A DNA stretch of 64,000 bases from CAISIP01 sp038326025 (GTDB taxonomy: Bacteria > Pseudomonadota > Gammaproteobacteria > Burkholderiales > Burkholderiaceae_C): NCBI GenBank assembly GCA_038326025.1, contig JBBQJP010000007.1, positions 47,909-111,908 of the forward strand, given 5' to 3'. Made by a program: the position numbers and the translations under genes. Shown here piece by piece: positions 36,049 to 43,941 of the stretch. The notes under the pieces were generated by a model that saw nothing but the letters and a program-made list of their open reading frames with translations, ran no database searches and was not told the origin of the DNA. How positions within the stretch are numbered: position 1 is the first letter of the stretch; each line of letters opens with the position of its first letter.

Positions 36049-36810
36049 TCAACCGTATTTCCAGAACATCACCGCTGTGAGCACGATGGCCCAGCTCAGC
36101 ACGGCCAGGCGCAAGACATGTTGCGGCACCCGGCGTACCAGGAAGACAGCGCCGTATCCGCCAATACCCGAGGCCACCAGAATCGGCACCGCATAGGCCC
36201 AGACCACCACGCCCGAAGGCAGGAACACGATCAGGCCGGCGATGCTCAGAGCGACGACCATCAGGTTCTTCTTGGCGTTGGCCTTGTGGATCGATTCCTC
36301 GCCCGCCATGGCAAGGGCCGCCAGCAACACGATGCCCAGGCCGGCGCCGAAGTAGCCGCCATAGATCATCAACACGAATTCGAACACCAGAATGGCACGC
36401 TGCGAAACCGGCTTGCCCGGTTTGCGCCAGGCGTGCAAGCGCTTCTTGACCCACTCTCCGAAGGCGAAGAACAAGGTGGCGGTGAGCATCAGCCAGGGTA
36501 CGGCTTTCTCGAATCGCACTTCCCCGGTCCAAAGCAGCAGCAAGCCACCGGTCAGGCCACCGAAAAACGCCACCAGCAGATGCGGGCGCACGTTATGGCG
36601 CATCTCGGCCAGTTCGTGGCGGTAGGCCGCCAGGGCCATGAAGTTGCCCGGCATCAGCGCAACCCAGTTCGTGATGTTCGCGGCCATCGGCGGCAGACCG
36701 GCGGCCAGCAGCATGGGGAAGGTCAGGAAACTGCCGCCACCGGCGATCGCCGTGATCGCACCCGACAACAGGCCGCCAGCGAACAGCAGTATGAGGGTGG
36801 CGACCTCCAT
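36049..36810 (-). CDS. Sulfite exporter TauE/SafE-family membrane protein
   Basis: 253-residue permease with about eight hydrophobic segments in two repeats. The first repeat has SGAITAIAGGGSFLTFPMLL and the second FVLMIYGGYFGAGLGIVLLA, the family's repeated G-x-G motifs. Members export sulfite, sulfoacetate or other organosulfur anions. It stands alone between the amidohydrolase and the cyclase gene, and no sulfur genes lie next to it, so the substrate stays open. Confidence 0.92.
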   Translation of the reverse strand: MEVATLILLFAGGLLSGAITAIAGGGSFLTFPMLLAAGLPPMAANITNWVALMPGNFMALAAYRHELAEMRHNVRPHLLVAFFGGLTGGLLLLWTGEVRFEKAVPWLMLTATLFFAFGEWVKKRLHAWRKPGKPVSQRAILVFEFVLMIYGGYFGAGLGIVLLAALAMAGEESIHKANAKKNLMVVALSIAGLIVFLPSGVVVWAYAVPILVASGIGGYGAVFLVRRVPQHVLRLAVLSWAIVLTAVMFWKYG

Positions 36811-36972
36811 GAGGCTCGGTTCAGATGGGGGCGGGCATGTGCATGCGGCTATCGTATGCGAACTGATCGCCTGTCCATGCTGGCGCCCACGGACTGCGAG
36901 CTTCTGCGCAGCACAGATTCTCGGGCTGCAAGGTGGACCTGCACATCGTGGCGGCGTGCGAGACAGCCGTTG

Positions 36973-39273
36973 TCACTTCGCGTGTTGGCCGCGTCGGTCT
37001 TCGAAAGTGCCGTCCCAGCTCTCGCCAGGTGGCTTGGCGCGGTAATTGCGGCAACGCAATTGCATCAGCTGTGACGGCCGGTCGTCGGGGCGCAGCAACA
37101 GGCATTGCCTGAAATCTTCGAGGGCATCGTCCCAGCGGCGCTCGCGATACGCCGCAAGGCCAATGGCGTACAGACTCAACAGATGCAGGTGTTCGTCGGT
37201 CAGCGGCATCTCGGCGGTGCCGATGAGCTCGTAGATGCGCAGTGCCTGCCCGCGTCCCTTGACCCGAACCATGTCGAGTTCGCGCAGCCGGAAGGCGTCG
37301 GCGACGAGTTCTGCCGTGTTTTCGCTGATGATGATCTGCGTGCCGTAAATCTTGTTCAAGCCCTCGAGTCGGGATGCCAGATTGACCGCGTCGCCCATGG
37401 CGCCATAGTGGAAGCGGTACTTGGAGCCGATGTTGCCCACCAGCATGTTGCCGCTGTTGATTCCGGTCCTGGCCTTGATGCGGGGGCGCCCGACCTTCTC
37501 CCATTCATCACTGAGTGCTTCGCGCGCTGCCCGCATCGCCAATGCGCTCGTGCAAGCCCGCGTCGCGTGGTCCGCCTGCGTCACGGGAGCCCCATACAGT
37601 GCGAACATCTCGTCGCCCACATACTCGACAAGCGTGCCGTGGACGGCAAACACCTCGTCGGTCATCTGGGCGTAGTATTCGCTGAGCACCGCGATCACCT
37701 CATTGGGGGAGTGGCGCTCGGAAAAGTTCGTGAACCCCTCCATGTCGCTGAGCAGCGCCGTCAGGACCTTTTCCTCGCCGCCGAGACGCAGACCTGCCGG
37801 GTCCTTGAGCATGATATCGACCACGTCGGGTGCCACATAGTGCTGGAAGGCGCCCCGTATGCGCCTGCGCTCACTCTCCTCAACCAGGAAGCGGTAAAGC
37901 GTCAGCAGGGTGTAGGTCGAGCCCAGCGCGAATACCGGATAGACCAGGTTAATGCCGATCTGCAAATCGACAAACAGCGAGTGGGCCGCGAGCACATACA
38001 GGACAAACAATGCGGCTGTGAACATCAACCCGTACAACGCGCGCGTGCGCGAAAGTACCAGCCAGACTAGAAGGCCCATCGCCACGATTGCCATCAGGTC
38101 GAACACCTTGGACCAGCGTGGCCGCACAATGAAGTCACCAGCCAGCAGGTTGTCGATCGCATTGGCATGGATCTCGGGGCCGGGGAATACGGGCCCGAAC
38201 GGCGTCGTGCGGACATCGCCGATTCCGATTGCCGTTGCGCCCACCACCACGATCTTGTCCTTGAAGGTTCCAGCCGGGAGCGTGCCGGCCAGGATGTCGC
38301 TGATCGAATAGGTCGGGAACGTCCGCGCGCGGCCGCGATAGTTGATGAAAAGCCGGCCGGCCTCGTCAGTGGGTATGAACTGCTCGCCCATCTGCACACC
38401 GTCGATGCCGAATGGCCCCGAGCGCACGGCAAGTTGTGGTTTGCCAAGGTAGTGCCAGACGCTCAGCAGTGCCAGTGGGGGAAAGAAATCTTCACCCCCC
38501 TGGATGACGAGCGGCATCCAGCGCACCACGCCATCAGCGTCGCTTGTCACACTGAAGTAGCCCGATGACGCGGCCTTGGCTGTGAAGATCGGCAGGTTGG
38601 CCTGTGGCGCATAGGCCTTGATGAACGGGGCCGATTTTGCATTCGGATCCAGATATACAAGCGGGTACTTGGAGTCACCGATCGCCTCGAACCGGCGTTC
38701 GATCTGGGGCGAATCGATCCGAAAACCGACGTCCTGCTCGCTCATGTGAAAGAAGTACCCCAGCACCACTGCGGCCTTCGAGTGCTCCAGTGCGCTGGCC
38801 AGCAGCTGGTCCTGGTCGGCAGTGGTGCGGCTTTCGCGAAGGATGGCTTTGAGCCTCGGGTTGTCGACCTTCTGCGCGTCGACGGCGCGCTCAAGTTCGC
38901 CGATCAACGCCAGCCGGGGATCGTCCTCGCTCTCCGAGAACAACACGTCGAACCCGATCACCTTGGCGCCGTCGCGCGACAACGCGTCCACCAGCGCGGC
39001 GATTCTGGAGCGCGGCCAGGGCCAACGACCCTCCGCGGCCAGGCTTTTCTCATCGATGGACGCCAGTACCACGGCCGGCTGCGGCGCGAGCGCTCCGCGG
39101 GCCCGAAAACGCAGATCGATCCAGTTCAGTTCGATTTCTTCCAGCGGTTGGGGCGCCAGCGCAAACAGCGCCACCGTCACGCCGATGGTCACCGCGGTCA
39201 GGGTCGCAGTGTTGATGAAATAGGACTTGATCGCGGCAAGCCCGGGGACAAGGCGCATGGCCGGGAAATTCAT
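36973..39273 (-). CDS. CHASE2-domain adenylate cyclase (class III)
   Basis: 766-residue inner-membrane sensor-cyclase. Residues 1-40 hold the first membrane helix. The extracytoplasmic CHASE2 domain (about 45-385) has VVLASIDEKSLAAEGRWPWP, GAKVIGFDVLFSE and VVVGATAIGIGDVRTTP. Helices at about 390-460 follow. The class III cyclase domain (about 475-685) has metal Asp510 in LLSDMEGFTNF and Asp554 in VEYVGDEMFALYG, with Lys502 and Asp628 as adenine-specifying positions and Asn631/Arg635 in GDAVNLASR. It should therefore make cAMP. A short TPR-like tail ends the chain. It is the last gene of the operon with the FecR-TPR-barrel gene. Confidence 0.93.
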   Translation of the reverse strand: MNFPAMRLVPGLAAIKSYFINTATLTAVTIGVTVALFALAPQPLEEIELNWIDLRFRARGALAPQPAVVLASIDEKSLAAEGRWPWPRSRIAALVDALSRDGAKVIGFDVLFSESEDDPRLALIGELERAVDAQKVDNPRLKAILRESRTTADQDQLLASALEHSKAAVVLGYFFHMSEQDVGFRIDSPQIERRFEAIGDSKYPLVYLDPNAKSAPFIKAYAPQANLPIFTAKAASSGYFSVTSDADGVVRWMPLVIQGGEDFFPPLALLSVWHYLGKPQLAVRSGPFGIDGVQMGEQFIPTDEAGRLFINYRGRARTFPTYSISDILAGTLPAGTFKDKIVVVGATAIGIGDVRTTPFGPVFPGPEIHANAIDNLLAGDFIVRPRWSKVFDLMAIVAMGLLVWLVLSRTRALYGLMFTAALFVLYVLAAHSLFVDLQIGINLVYPVFALGSTYTLLTLYRFLVEESERRRIRGAFQHYVAPDVVDIMLKDPAGLRLGGEEKVLTALLSDMEGFTNFSERHSPNEVIAVLSEYYAQMTDEVFAVHGTLVEYVGDEMFALYGAPVTQADHATRACTSALAMRAAREALSDEWEKVGRPRIKARTGINSGNMLVGNIGSKYRFHYGAMGDAVNLASRLEGLNKIYGTQIIISENTAELVADAFRLRELDMVRVKGRGQALRIYELIGTAEMPLTDEHLHLLSLYAIGLAAYRERRWDDALEDFRQCLLLRPDDRPSQLMQLRCRNYRAKPPGESWDGTFEDRRGQHAK

Positions 39274-39345
39274 GTCGCGCCGCTATTTGCTCCGGCCAGC
39301 CTCCACGAAATGTGCGTTATCGCTCAATTACCGCTCGCGTTTCCC

Positions 39346-40125
39346 TCAGAACGGTACCTCACTACACTCATACGCCGCTTTAGCCTTCGCCCACCCCTCG
39401 ACCGGTGGGTAATCGAGGCTGTATCGCTGATCGGGATACGCAGGGTTGTAGGCAAACTGACATGTCCCGGTAATCCCGCCGGTTGGGACCCCGCCGACAG
39501 TCACGGTTGACGTATAGGAAAATTCAGTCGGCAAATATACGAATGTCCACTGGGTGTTGTCGCCGACTTGCAAGCCTTTCGATGGTCCCGTGACGTAATA
39601 GAGGTTGCCGTCGGAAATGTTCTTGTAGGCGAGCAGCGAGTAGCACATCACCCCGTACGCGGTCTCGTCCCCTCTGTCGCAACCGCTTTTCTGCCAATAA
39701 AGCGCTTTCCAATCACCGTTCGGGCTGTTCGCTGGGCCATCGCAGGCACCATCCACGGGGTCTACGGGAAGTGGGAGCTGGACGGTTTTCTTGAAGGTGC
39801 TTTTGGACCTGTCCGACTTGTCCAGGTCTTCTAAACTAAATGGGTCTGAGGTCCCGGAGGTAGACAACTGAGGTCCTTCCCCCGGGTTCAGGATGTACCC
39901 CTGCGGATTGCCGCATTGAATCTGCGACCGGGTGATTGTCACGTCGCCCTTGACTTGGGTTACAAGTTTCAGATCTTTCCCGGTTACCTTTTTCAACACC
40001 GCGTCATAGTCCAGCGAGAAGTAGTACCACTTGCCGCCGATCAAATACGCTGCTGCGTTCGCTGGCGCCGACACCATCAGCAGTGCACTGGCAAAACACG
40101 CCCCGATTGCAATTTTCTTGATCAT
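39346..40125 (-). CDS. Secreted protein of unknown function in the FecR/CHASE2 operon
   Basis: 259 residues, not recognised. A clear signal peptide (MIKKIAIGACFASALLMVSA, cleavage near ANA) leads to an exported protein of about 235 residues. It is rich in Tyr, Gly, Pro and Asp, with six Cys spread along the mature chain (in IQCGN, GACDG, SGCDR, VMCYS, GTCQF and YECSE) that could form disulfides. There are no membrane helices or repeats. GGAGGTGA lies 6 bp before ATG 40125; the frame open upstream is ignored for that reason. It lies 65 bp after the FecR-TPR-barrel gene and 72 bp before the cyclase gene, all leftward, so it is probably a periplasmic or surface partner of that system. Confidence 0.8.
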   Translation of the reverse strand: MIKKIAIGACFASALLMVSAPANAAAYLIGGKWYYFSLDYDAVLKKVTGKDLKLVTQVKGDVTITRSQIQCGNPQGYILNPGEGPQLSTSGTSDPFSLEDLDKSDRSKSTFKKTVQLPLPVDPVDGACDGPANSPNGDWKALYWQKSGCDRGDETAYGVMCYSLLAYKNISDGNLYYVTGPSKGLQVGDNTQWTFVYLPTEFSYTSTVTVGGVPTGGITGTCQFAYNPAYPDQRYSLDYPPVEGWAKAKAAYECSEVPF

Positions 40126-40190
40126 CTTGCTCACCTCCGTTAGTTGAGTTTCCATGCCCTTGATTGCCGAAAAAATTGGGCTGCCCCTCG

Positions 40191-43100
40191 TCATGGAAGA
40201 ACGAAGGTCACCTTGGCAAAAACCATGCGCCGCGGCTGGACCGTCGGGCTCGCAATATCCGTGTCCAGATACCGGAATTGCTTATTGAAAAGGTTGGAGA
40301 CGCCGATCGATACGAAACCCATGCGATTGGGCAATCGGTACGACACCGATGCGTCGGCGGTCCAGAAGTTTTCACTGCCGGACTGGAACATGTTGTTGTC
40401 GCCGAATTCGCCTTTCTGCCTCCAGTAGGTCGCGGTCAGCGCGGCGCTGACCCCGGAGGGCTGGAAATACCGGACGCCGAACTGCAGCCGTTGCGAGTCG
40501 AGGTCGCGTGCCGTGCCGCCAGTAAATTGCGGGTCGCGATCGAAGCGTTCGAACAGGTAATCCGCCCGCAGCGCCCATTGGGGATGCGGCGACCAGGCTG
40601 CGTAGGCGCGGTACACATGTTCGTCCCAGTCGGCCTTGCGATCGCCCAGCGCGCCGCACACCGGATTCACGCAGGTCCACGGCACCACCGTGGCCCGCTT
40701 GGAGGCCTCGAGGCCTCCATACAAGGTGGTGGAAAACTTGTGATCGACCGCCAAGCCGTAGCGTTTGGACTCGGTGAAATTGGCGTCGTCGTAGAACTGG
40801 TTGAATCCTGCGACCTCGGTTGGCTCGAGCGTCTGGTTGGTGATCAGCGTGCGCTTCAATACCCGGAACGCCGCCGCGCGCACGGTCGTGGCCGGCGTCA
40901 CGTTCCATGTCATGCCAAGCTTCGGATTGAACTGGTGCCGGGAACCGCTGGCCTGGCTGCCGTTGATCGAGTCGTAACTCATACCCACCACAAGGTGGGC
41001 ATTCTCTACCAGCGCCAGGGTCCCGTAGGAGTAGACATTCACATGCCGGGTACTGGCATTGCTGACTGCGGTCGGCTGCGGCAACGGCATGATGGTGTCG
41101 GGTGGAAATGGCGGCGAGGGCAGCGGAATCAGCAGCGTCTGGTCAACGATCTCGGTCCGATCGACCTCGAAATATCCAAATCCCGTGCGCAGGTTGAATC
41201 GGTCCGAACGGTACAGATGCTGCAGTTCTGCGCCCTTGGCCGTCTCCGGCTGACCGACCGTCACGTCCACACCCGGAATCGCGCCGATGGGGGGGGGCAG
41301 TATGACCGGGGCCTGCGACAACCGTGCGCCGGTGTCGCGGGTCTGGCGTATGAACGACCCAATCAGCGTCGATGCCGGTGACAAGTTATGGCGCAGTCCC
41401 AGCCGGTAGGTGTCGCTGTCGAGGGTATTGCGCAGGGTGGTGGAGAAGTTGTCGGTGAAAAACTTCTGCTGCAAATCACCCCATTCGGTCTTGCGATTGC
41501 GATACTCGGCCTGCACGCTGGTCTGGGGTGTCAGATCGAACTGCACGAAGGCATTGCCGATTTCGTCGTTTTGATCGGCGTTGACGCGAAAACCGTCGGT
41601 CTTGAACTTGCTGTAGCCCAGGCTGTACGAAGCCCGCCCCGAAATACCGGACACCACGATATCGCCGGCCGACGTGCCCTGCTGTCCGGCCATGCCGCTG
41701 GCCAGAAGCGATATCCCGTCGCGGTTGAACAGCGGATTGAACTCGTTGAACGAAGCTGTGCCCGGCCCACCCGAGCTGATCAGCATCAGGTTGCTCTCCG
41801 CCAGGCGCGGTTGCAGCGGTGTGTTGGTCACGGGTGCCAGCAACTGGGACTGCAGCAGCTCGCTGACACGGGCGATTTCGTGCCGGGGCAGCACTCCATA
41901 GGAGTCGGCAAGGAAACGGTGCGCCGAGAAGTTGCTGGGGTCGCGGCTGACCGCCTGCCAGCCTTCGACCAGCGCGCGCTGCTGGAAGCCCAATTCACTG
42001 TAAATCCGCGCCTGGCCGGCGGCACGCGCCGCGGCATCCGAGTCGAGCAGCAACTGCGAGCGATAGATCGCACGGCCGTCGTTGAGTTCGCGCGCCTTCT
42101 CCAGGTCCTGCAATGCCTCGACGGGCCGGTTGGTGGTCTGCTTGGCAATCGCGTCATAGAACCAGGGCGTGGGGTCGTTGGGATCGAGTAGCTTGGCGAC
42201 TCCGAGCTCGCGTTCGTCGCGTGGGGACCGCTTTTCCTCGTAGTAGGCCTTGCCGAGATAGCTGCGTACGAGGGCGCTGCCCGGATCCAGGCTCGCTGCC
42301 ACTTCGATCTGGCGGCTGCCCGCATCGAGGTTGCCGTCGCGGATCATGGCCAGACCGAGGCCAAGCCGGGGCAGGGGGTCGGCCTGGTCCAGGGTGATGG
42401 CCTTTTCAAAACTTTCGCGTGCCTGCTGGGTCCGGATCGACAGAAGATGGGCGAAGCCGAGCACCGTCTGGGTGCGCGAGAGTTCAGGCTGGAGTGCGAC
42501 CGCACGTTCGGCTGCGGCAGCAGACTTGTCCAGTTCGCCGAATGAAGAATGCAATTCGGCGAGTCGTGCCCAGGCCAGTGCGTTGGCGGGCTCGACATCG
42601 ATGGCGCGCAACACGCTGGCCCTGGCGGTCTGCAGGTCGAAGCCGGCCTGCTCGGCATAGGAACGTGCGATCAATGCACTGGCAGAGTTCGGCTGGGCTG
42701 CCACTGCGCCTTGCGCCAGCTGCAGCGCCTGGGCCTTGTCGCCCTGCACCAGCATCATGATCGACTGCAGGCTCATTGCGTCGGCGTTGCCGGGGGATGC
42801 TTGCAGCACACGCTGGAGTTCACTGCGCGCCTCGTCGACCGCGCCGACGGCAAGCAGCGATTGGGCCTGGTAGGTCGGAGCCTGCCGATCCTGGATGACC
42901 GGTGGGTAATACAAGGTCCAATGCACTGCGTCGCGCGGGCGCACGACGGTGCGCAAAACCGGCGCCTTGCCTGCTTCGGCAATGGCCGACTGGCCGTCGC
43001 CCAATGACAGCGTGCCGGCCGCGTTCTGGGCCACGACCGTGCCTTCGAATACCGTGAGCAAGGCCGCCTGGGGTTCGAGCTGGATAAAGAACTCGGTCCC

Positions 43101-43523
43101 CCGGACGCCGGCGACGGTGAACGGTGTCGCGACCTCCAGGCTGTTGGGGCCCCGCGCGAAGAAGTGCGCCGCGCCGCGAATCATGTCGATCAGGCCGGTG
43201 TTGCCTTCCTTGGGCGCTTCCACCTTGATCGTGGTGTTGGCATTGAGGCGCAGCATCGACTGGTCGAGCAGCGCGATGTCGGCCCGGCTACGCGCCTGGA
43301 CCCGGATCGTGTCGCCCGGTTTGAAGGTGTCGTTCAGCTTGACGGGCTGCCAGGCCGGCTGGCCCACGCGCTGGGTTTCAACGGTTCCCTGCACCGATAC
43401 CGCCTTGGCCACGGGTGGGGCTGGGGACTGCGCGAACGCCGATCCGGTAGTCAGGTATGCGGCCACCAGGCAGCAGGCGATGCCGAAGCGTCGGAAAAGC
43501 CAAGAATTCGAAGCTATCTTCAC
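40191..43523 (-). CDS. FecR domain - TPR - outer-membrane beta-barrel fusion protein
   Basis: 1110 residues from GTG 43523. Signal peptide 1-31 (WLFRRFGIACCLVAAYLTTG, ending AFAQ). FecR domain about 40-200: FKPGDTIRVQARSRADIALL, then TPFTVAGVRGTEFFIQLEPQ and LLTVFEGTVVAQN. TPR repeats about 215-540, in AxxxxxxAL-LxP style. From about 575 the chain is strand-rich with alternating aromatic/polar residues and ends like TonB-dependent receptors (SIGVSNLFNKQFRYLDTD). No plug domain or TonB box is visible. It is probably an outer-membrane protein with periplasmic FecR and TPR parts. It heads the operon with the secreted protein and CHASE2 cyclase genes. The GTG follows GGGGGTCCCA; earlier starts would add non-conserved sequence before the signal peptide. 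Confidence 0.85.
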   Translation of the reverse strand: MKIASNSWLFRRFGIACCLVAAYLTTGSAFAQSPAPPVAKAVSVQGTVETQRVGQPAWQPVKLNDTFKPGDTIRVQARSRADIALLDQSMLRLNANTTIKVEAPKEGNTGLIDMIRGAAHFFARGPNSLEVATPFTVAGVRGTEFFIQLEPQAALLTVFEGTVVAQNAAGTLSLGDGQSAIAEAGKAPVLRTVVRPRDAVHWTLYYPPVIQDRQAPTYQAQSLLAVGAVDEARSELQRVLQASPGNADAMSLQSIMMLVQGDKAQALQLAQGAVAAQPNSASALIARSYAEQAGFDLQTARASVLRAIDVEPANALAWARLAELHSSFGELDKSAAAAERAVALQPELSRTQTVLGFAHLLSIRTQQARESFEKAITLDQADPLPRLGLGLAMIRDGNLDAGSRQIEVAASLDPGSALVRSYLGKAYYEEKRSPRDERELGVAKLLDPNDPTPWFYDAIAKQTTNRPVEALQDLEKARELNDGRAIYRSQLLLDSDAAARAAGQARIYSELGFQQRALVEGWQAVSRDPSNFSAHRFLADSYGVLPRHEIARVSELLQSQLLAPVTNTPLQPRLAESNLMLISSGGPGTASFNEFNPLFNRDGISLLASGMAGQQGTSAGDIVVSGISGRASYSLGYSKFKTDGFRVNADQNDEIGNAFVQFDLTPQTSVQAEYRNRKTEWGDLQQKFFTDNFSTTLRNTLDSDTYRLGLRHNLSPASTLIGSFIRQTRDTGARLSQAPVILPPPIGAIPGVDVTVGQPETAKGAELQHLYRSDRFNLRTGFGYFEVDRTEIVDQTLLIPLPSPPFPPDTIMPLPQPTAVSNASTRHVNVYSYGTLALVENAHLVVGMSYDSINGSQASGSRHQFNPKLGMTWNVTPATTVRAAAFRVLKRTLITNQTLEPTEVAGFNQFYDDANFTESKRYGLAVDHKFSTTLYGGLEASKRATVVPWTCVNPVCGALGDRKADWDEHVYRAYAAWSPHPQWALRADYLFERFDRDPQFTGGTARDLDSQRLQFGVRYFQPSGVSAALTATYWRQKGEFGDNNMFQSGSENFWTADASVSYRLPNRMGFVSIGVSNLFNKQFRYLDTDIASPTVQPRRMVFAKVTFVLP

Positions 43524-43582
43524 TGGGACCCCCAATTGCTCAGCAACCCATTCAAGCCATCGACAAGATGGCGCACTAGGGA

Positions 43583-43602
43583 ACTGATGTAAATTTATCA
43601 GT
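43583..43602. promoter_or_regulatory. Inverted repeat in the 5' leader of the FecR operon
   Basis: ACTGAT-N8-ATCAGT, with the AT-rich spacer GTAAATTT, about 60 bp upstream of the FecR-gene start and downstream of its predicted promoter. It could be an operator or an mRNA hairpin; no regulator consensus is recognised. Confidence 0.3.
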
Positions 43603-43628
43603 CGCCTTTGTTTCAAGACGTGTCTAAC

Positions 43629-43657
43629 ACCGTACGCCATAGAAATGCTGCTGTCAA
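43629..43657 (-). promoter_or_regulatory. Predicted sigma70 promoter of the FecR-TPR-barrel operon
   Basis: Minus strand: -35 TTGACA (consensus) at 43657-43652, 17-bp spacer, -10 TACGGT (weak) at 43634-43629. Transcription would start near 43622 and leave a leader of about 100 nt. A perfect -35 with a poor -10 and a repeated site just upstream is the usual look of an activator-dependent promoter. Confidence 0.5.
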
Positions 43658-43674
43658 TGCCCTCAAAAAACAGT

Positions 43675-43720
43675 CTTTGGTTGCACCGTTTTGGGCGCTT
43701 TGGTTGCACCGTTTTGGGCG
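43675..43720. repeat. Perfect 23-bp tandem repeat between divergent promoters
   Basis: The unit CTTTGGTTGCACCGTTTTGG plus GCG occurs twice, head to tail, without mismatch (43675-43697 and 43698-43720). It starts 18 bp upstream of the -35 of the leftward FecR operon promoter and abuts the weak -35 of the rightward regulator gene. Tandem direct repeats of about two helical turns suit a winged-helix protein of the OmpR/Trans_reg_C kind, which the divergent gene encodes. It is not a CRISPR: there are no spacers. Confidence 0.8.
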
Positions 43721-43721
43721 C

Positions 43722-43750
43722 TGACTGCCCCTTACCCAACCGGGTATTAT
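43722..43750 (+). promoter_or_regulatory. Possible promoter of the winged-helix/AAA/TPR regulator gene
   Basis: -10-like TATTAT at 43745-43750, with a weak -35-like TGACTG at 43722-43727 and a 17-bp spacer, directly beside the tandem repeat. It would give a leader of about 180 nt before the TTG start. The poor -35 makes this a tentative call. Confidence 0.35.
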
Positions 43751-43872
43751 TGCGTCGTGAATACGGCCCAGCAATAAGACGAACGTACTAGGGACTCTGT
43801 TTTCATTCGAAAATCACTGCTTGCGCAATCCTACCGTTGCGCGACGCCGAAGTCCTTAAAAAACACTGAAAC

Positions 43873-43941
43873 ATGTCGACGCTCGAACCTTGGCGCCCGG
43901 TGCCCCAGCCGCCGCATGGCACCGCGGAGGTCCGGACTTGA
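43873..43941 (+). CDS. Possible 22-residue leader peptide before the regulator gene
   Basis: ATG at 43873 opens a short frame (MSTLEPWRPVPQPPHGTAEV, then RT) whose TGA stop overlaps the TTG start of the following gene (TTGA). This would couple translation of the large regulator to the leader. There is no clear ribosome-binding site for the leader, so it may be chance. Confidence 0.3.
   Translation: MSTLEPWRPVPQPPHGTAEVRT

Noticed and set aside
39346..40125. Secreted protein considered as a fimbrial or lipoprotein subunit
   Set aside because: No lipobox Cys after the signal peptide (ANA cleavage) and no pilin or chaperone-usher motif; left as unknown.
40191..43523. FecR gene considered as part of a FecI/FecR/FecA iron-citrate system
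   Set aside because: No ECF sigma factor gene is adjacent, the barrel lacks a plug and TonB box, and a TPR block is inserted.
43675..43720. Tandem repeat considered as a CRISPR start
   Set aside because: Only two units, directly adjacent without spacers and no cas genes; treated as a regulatory repeat.
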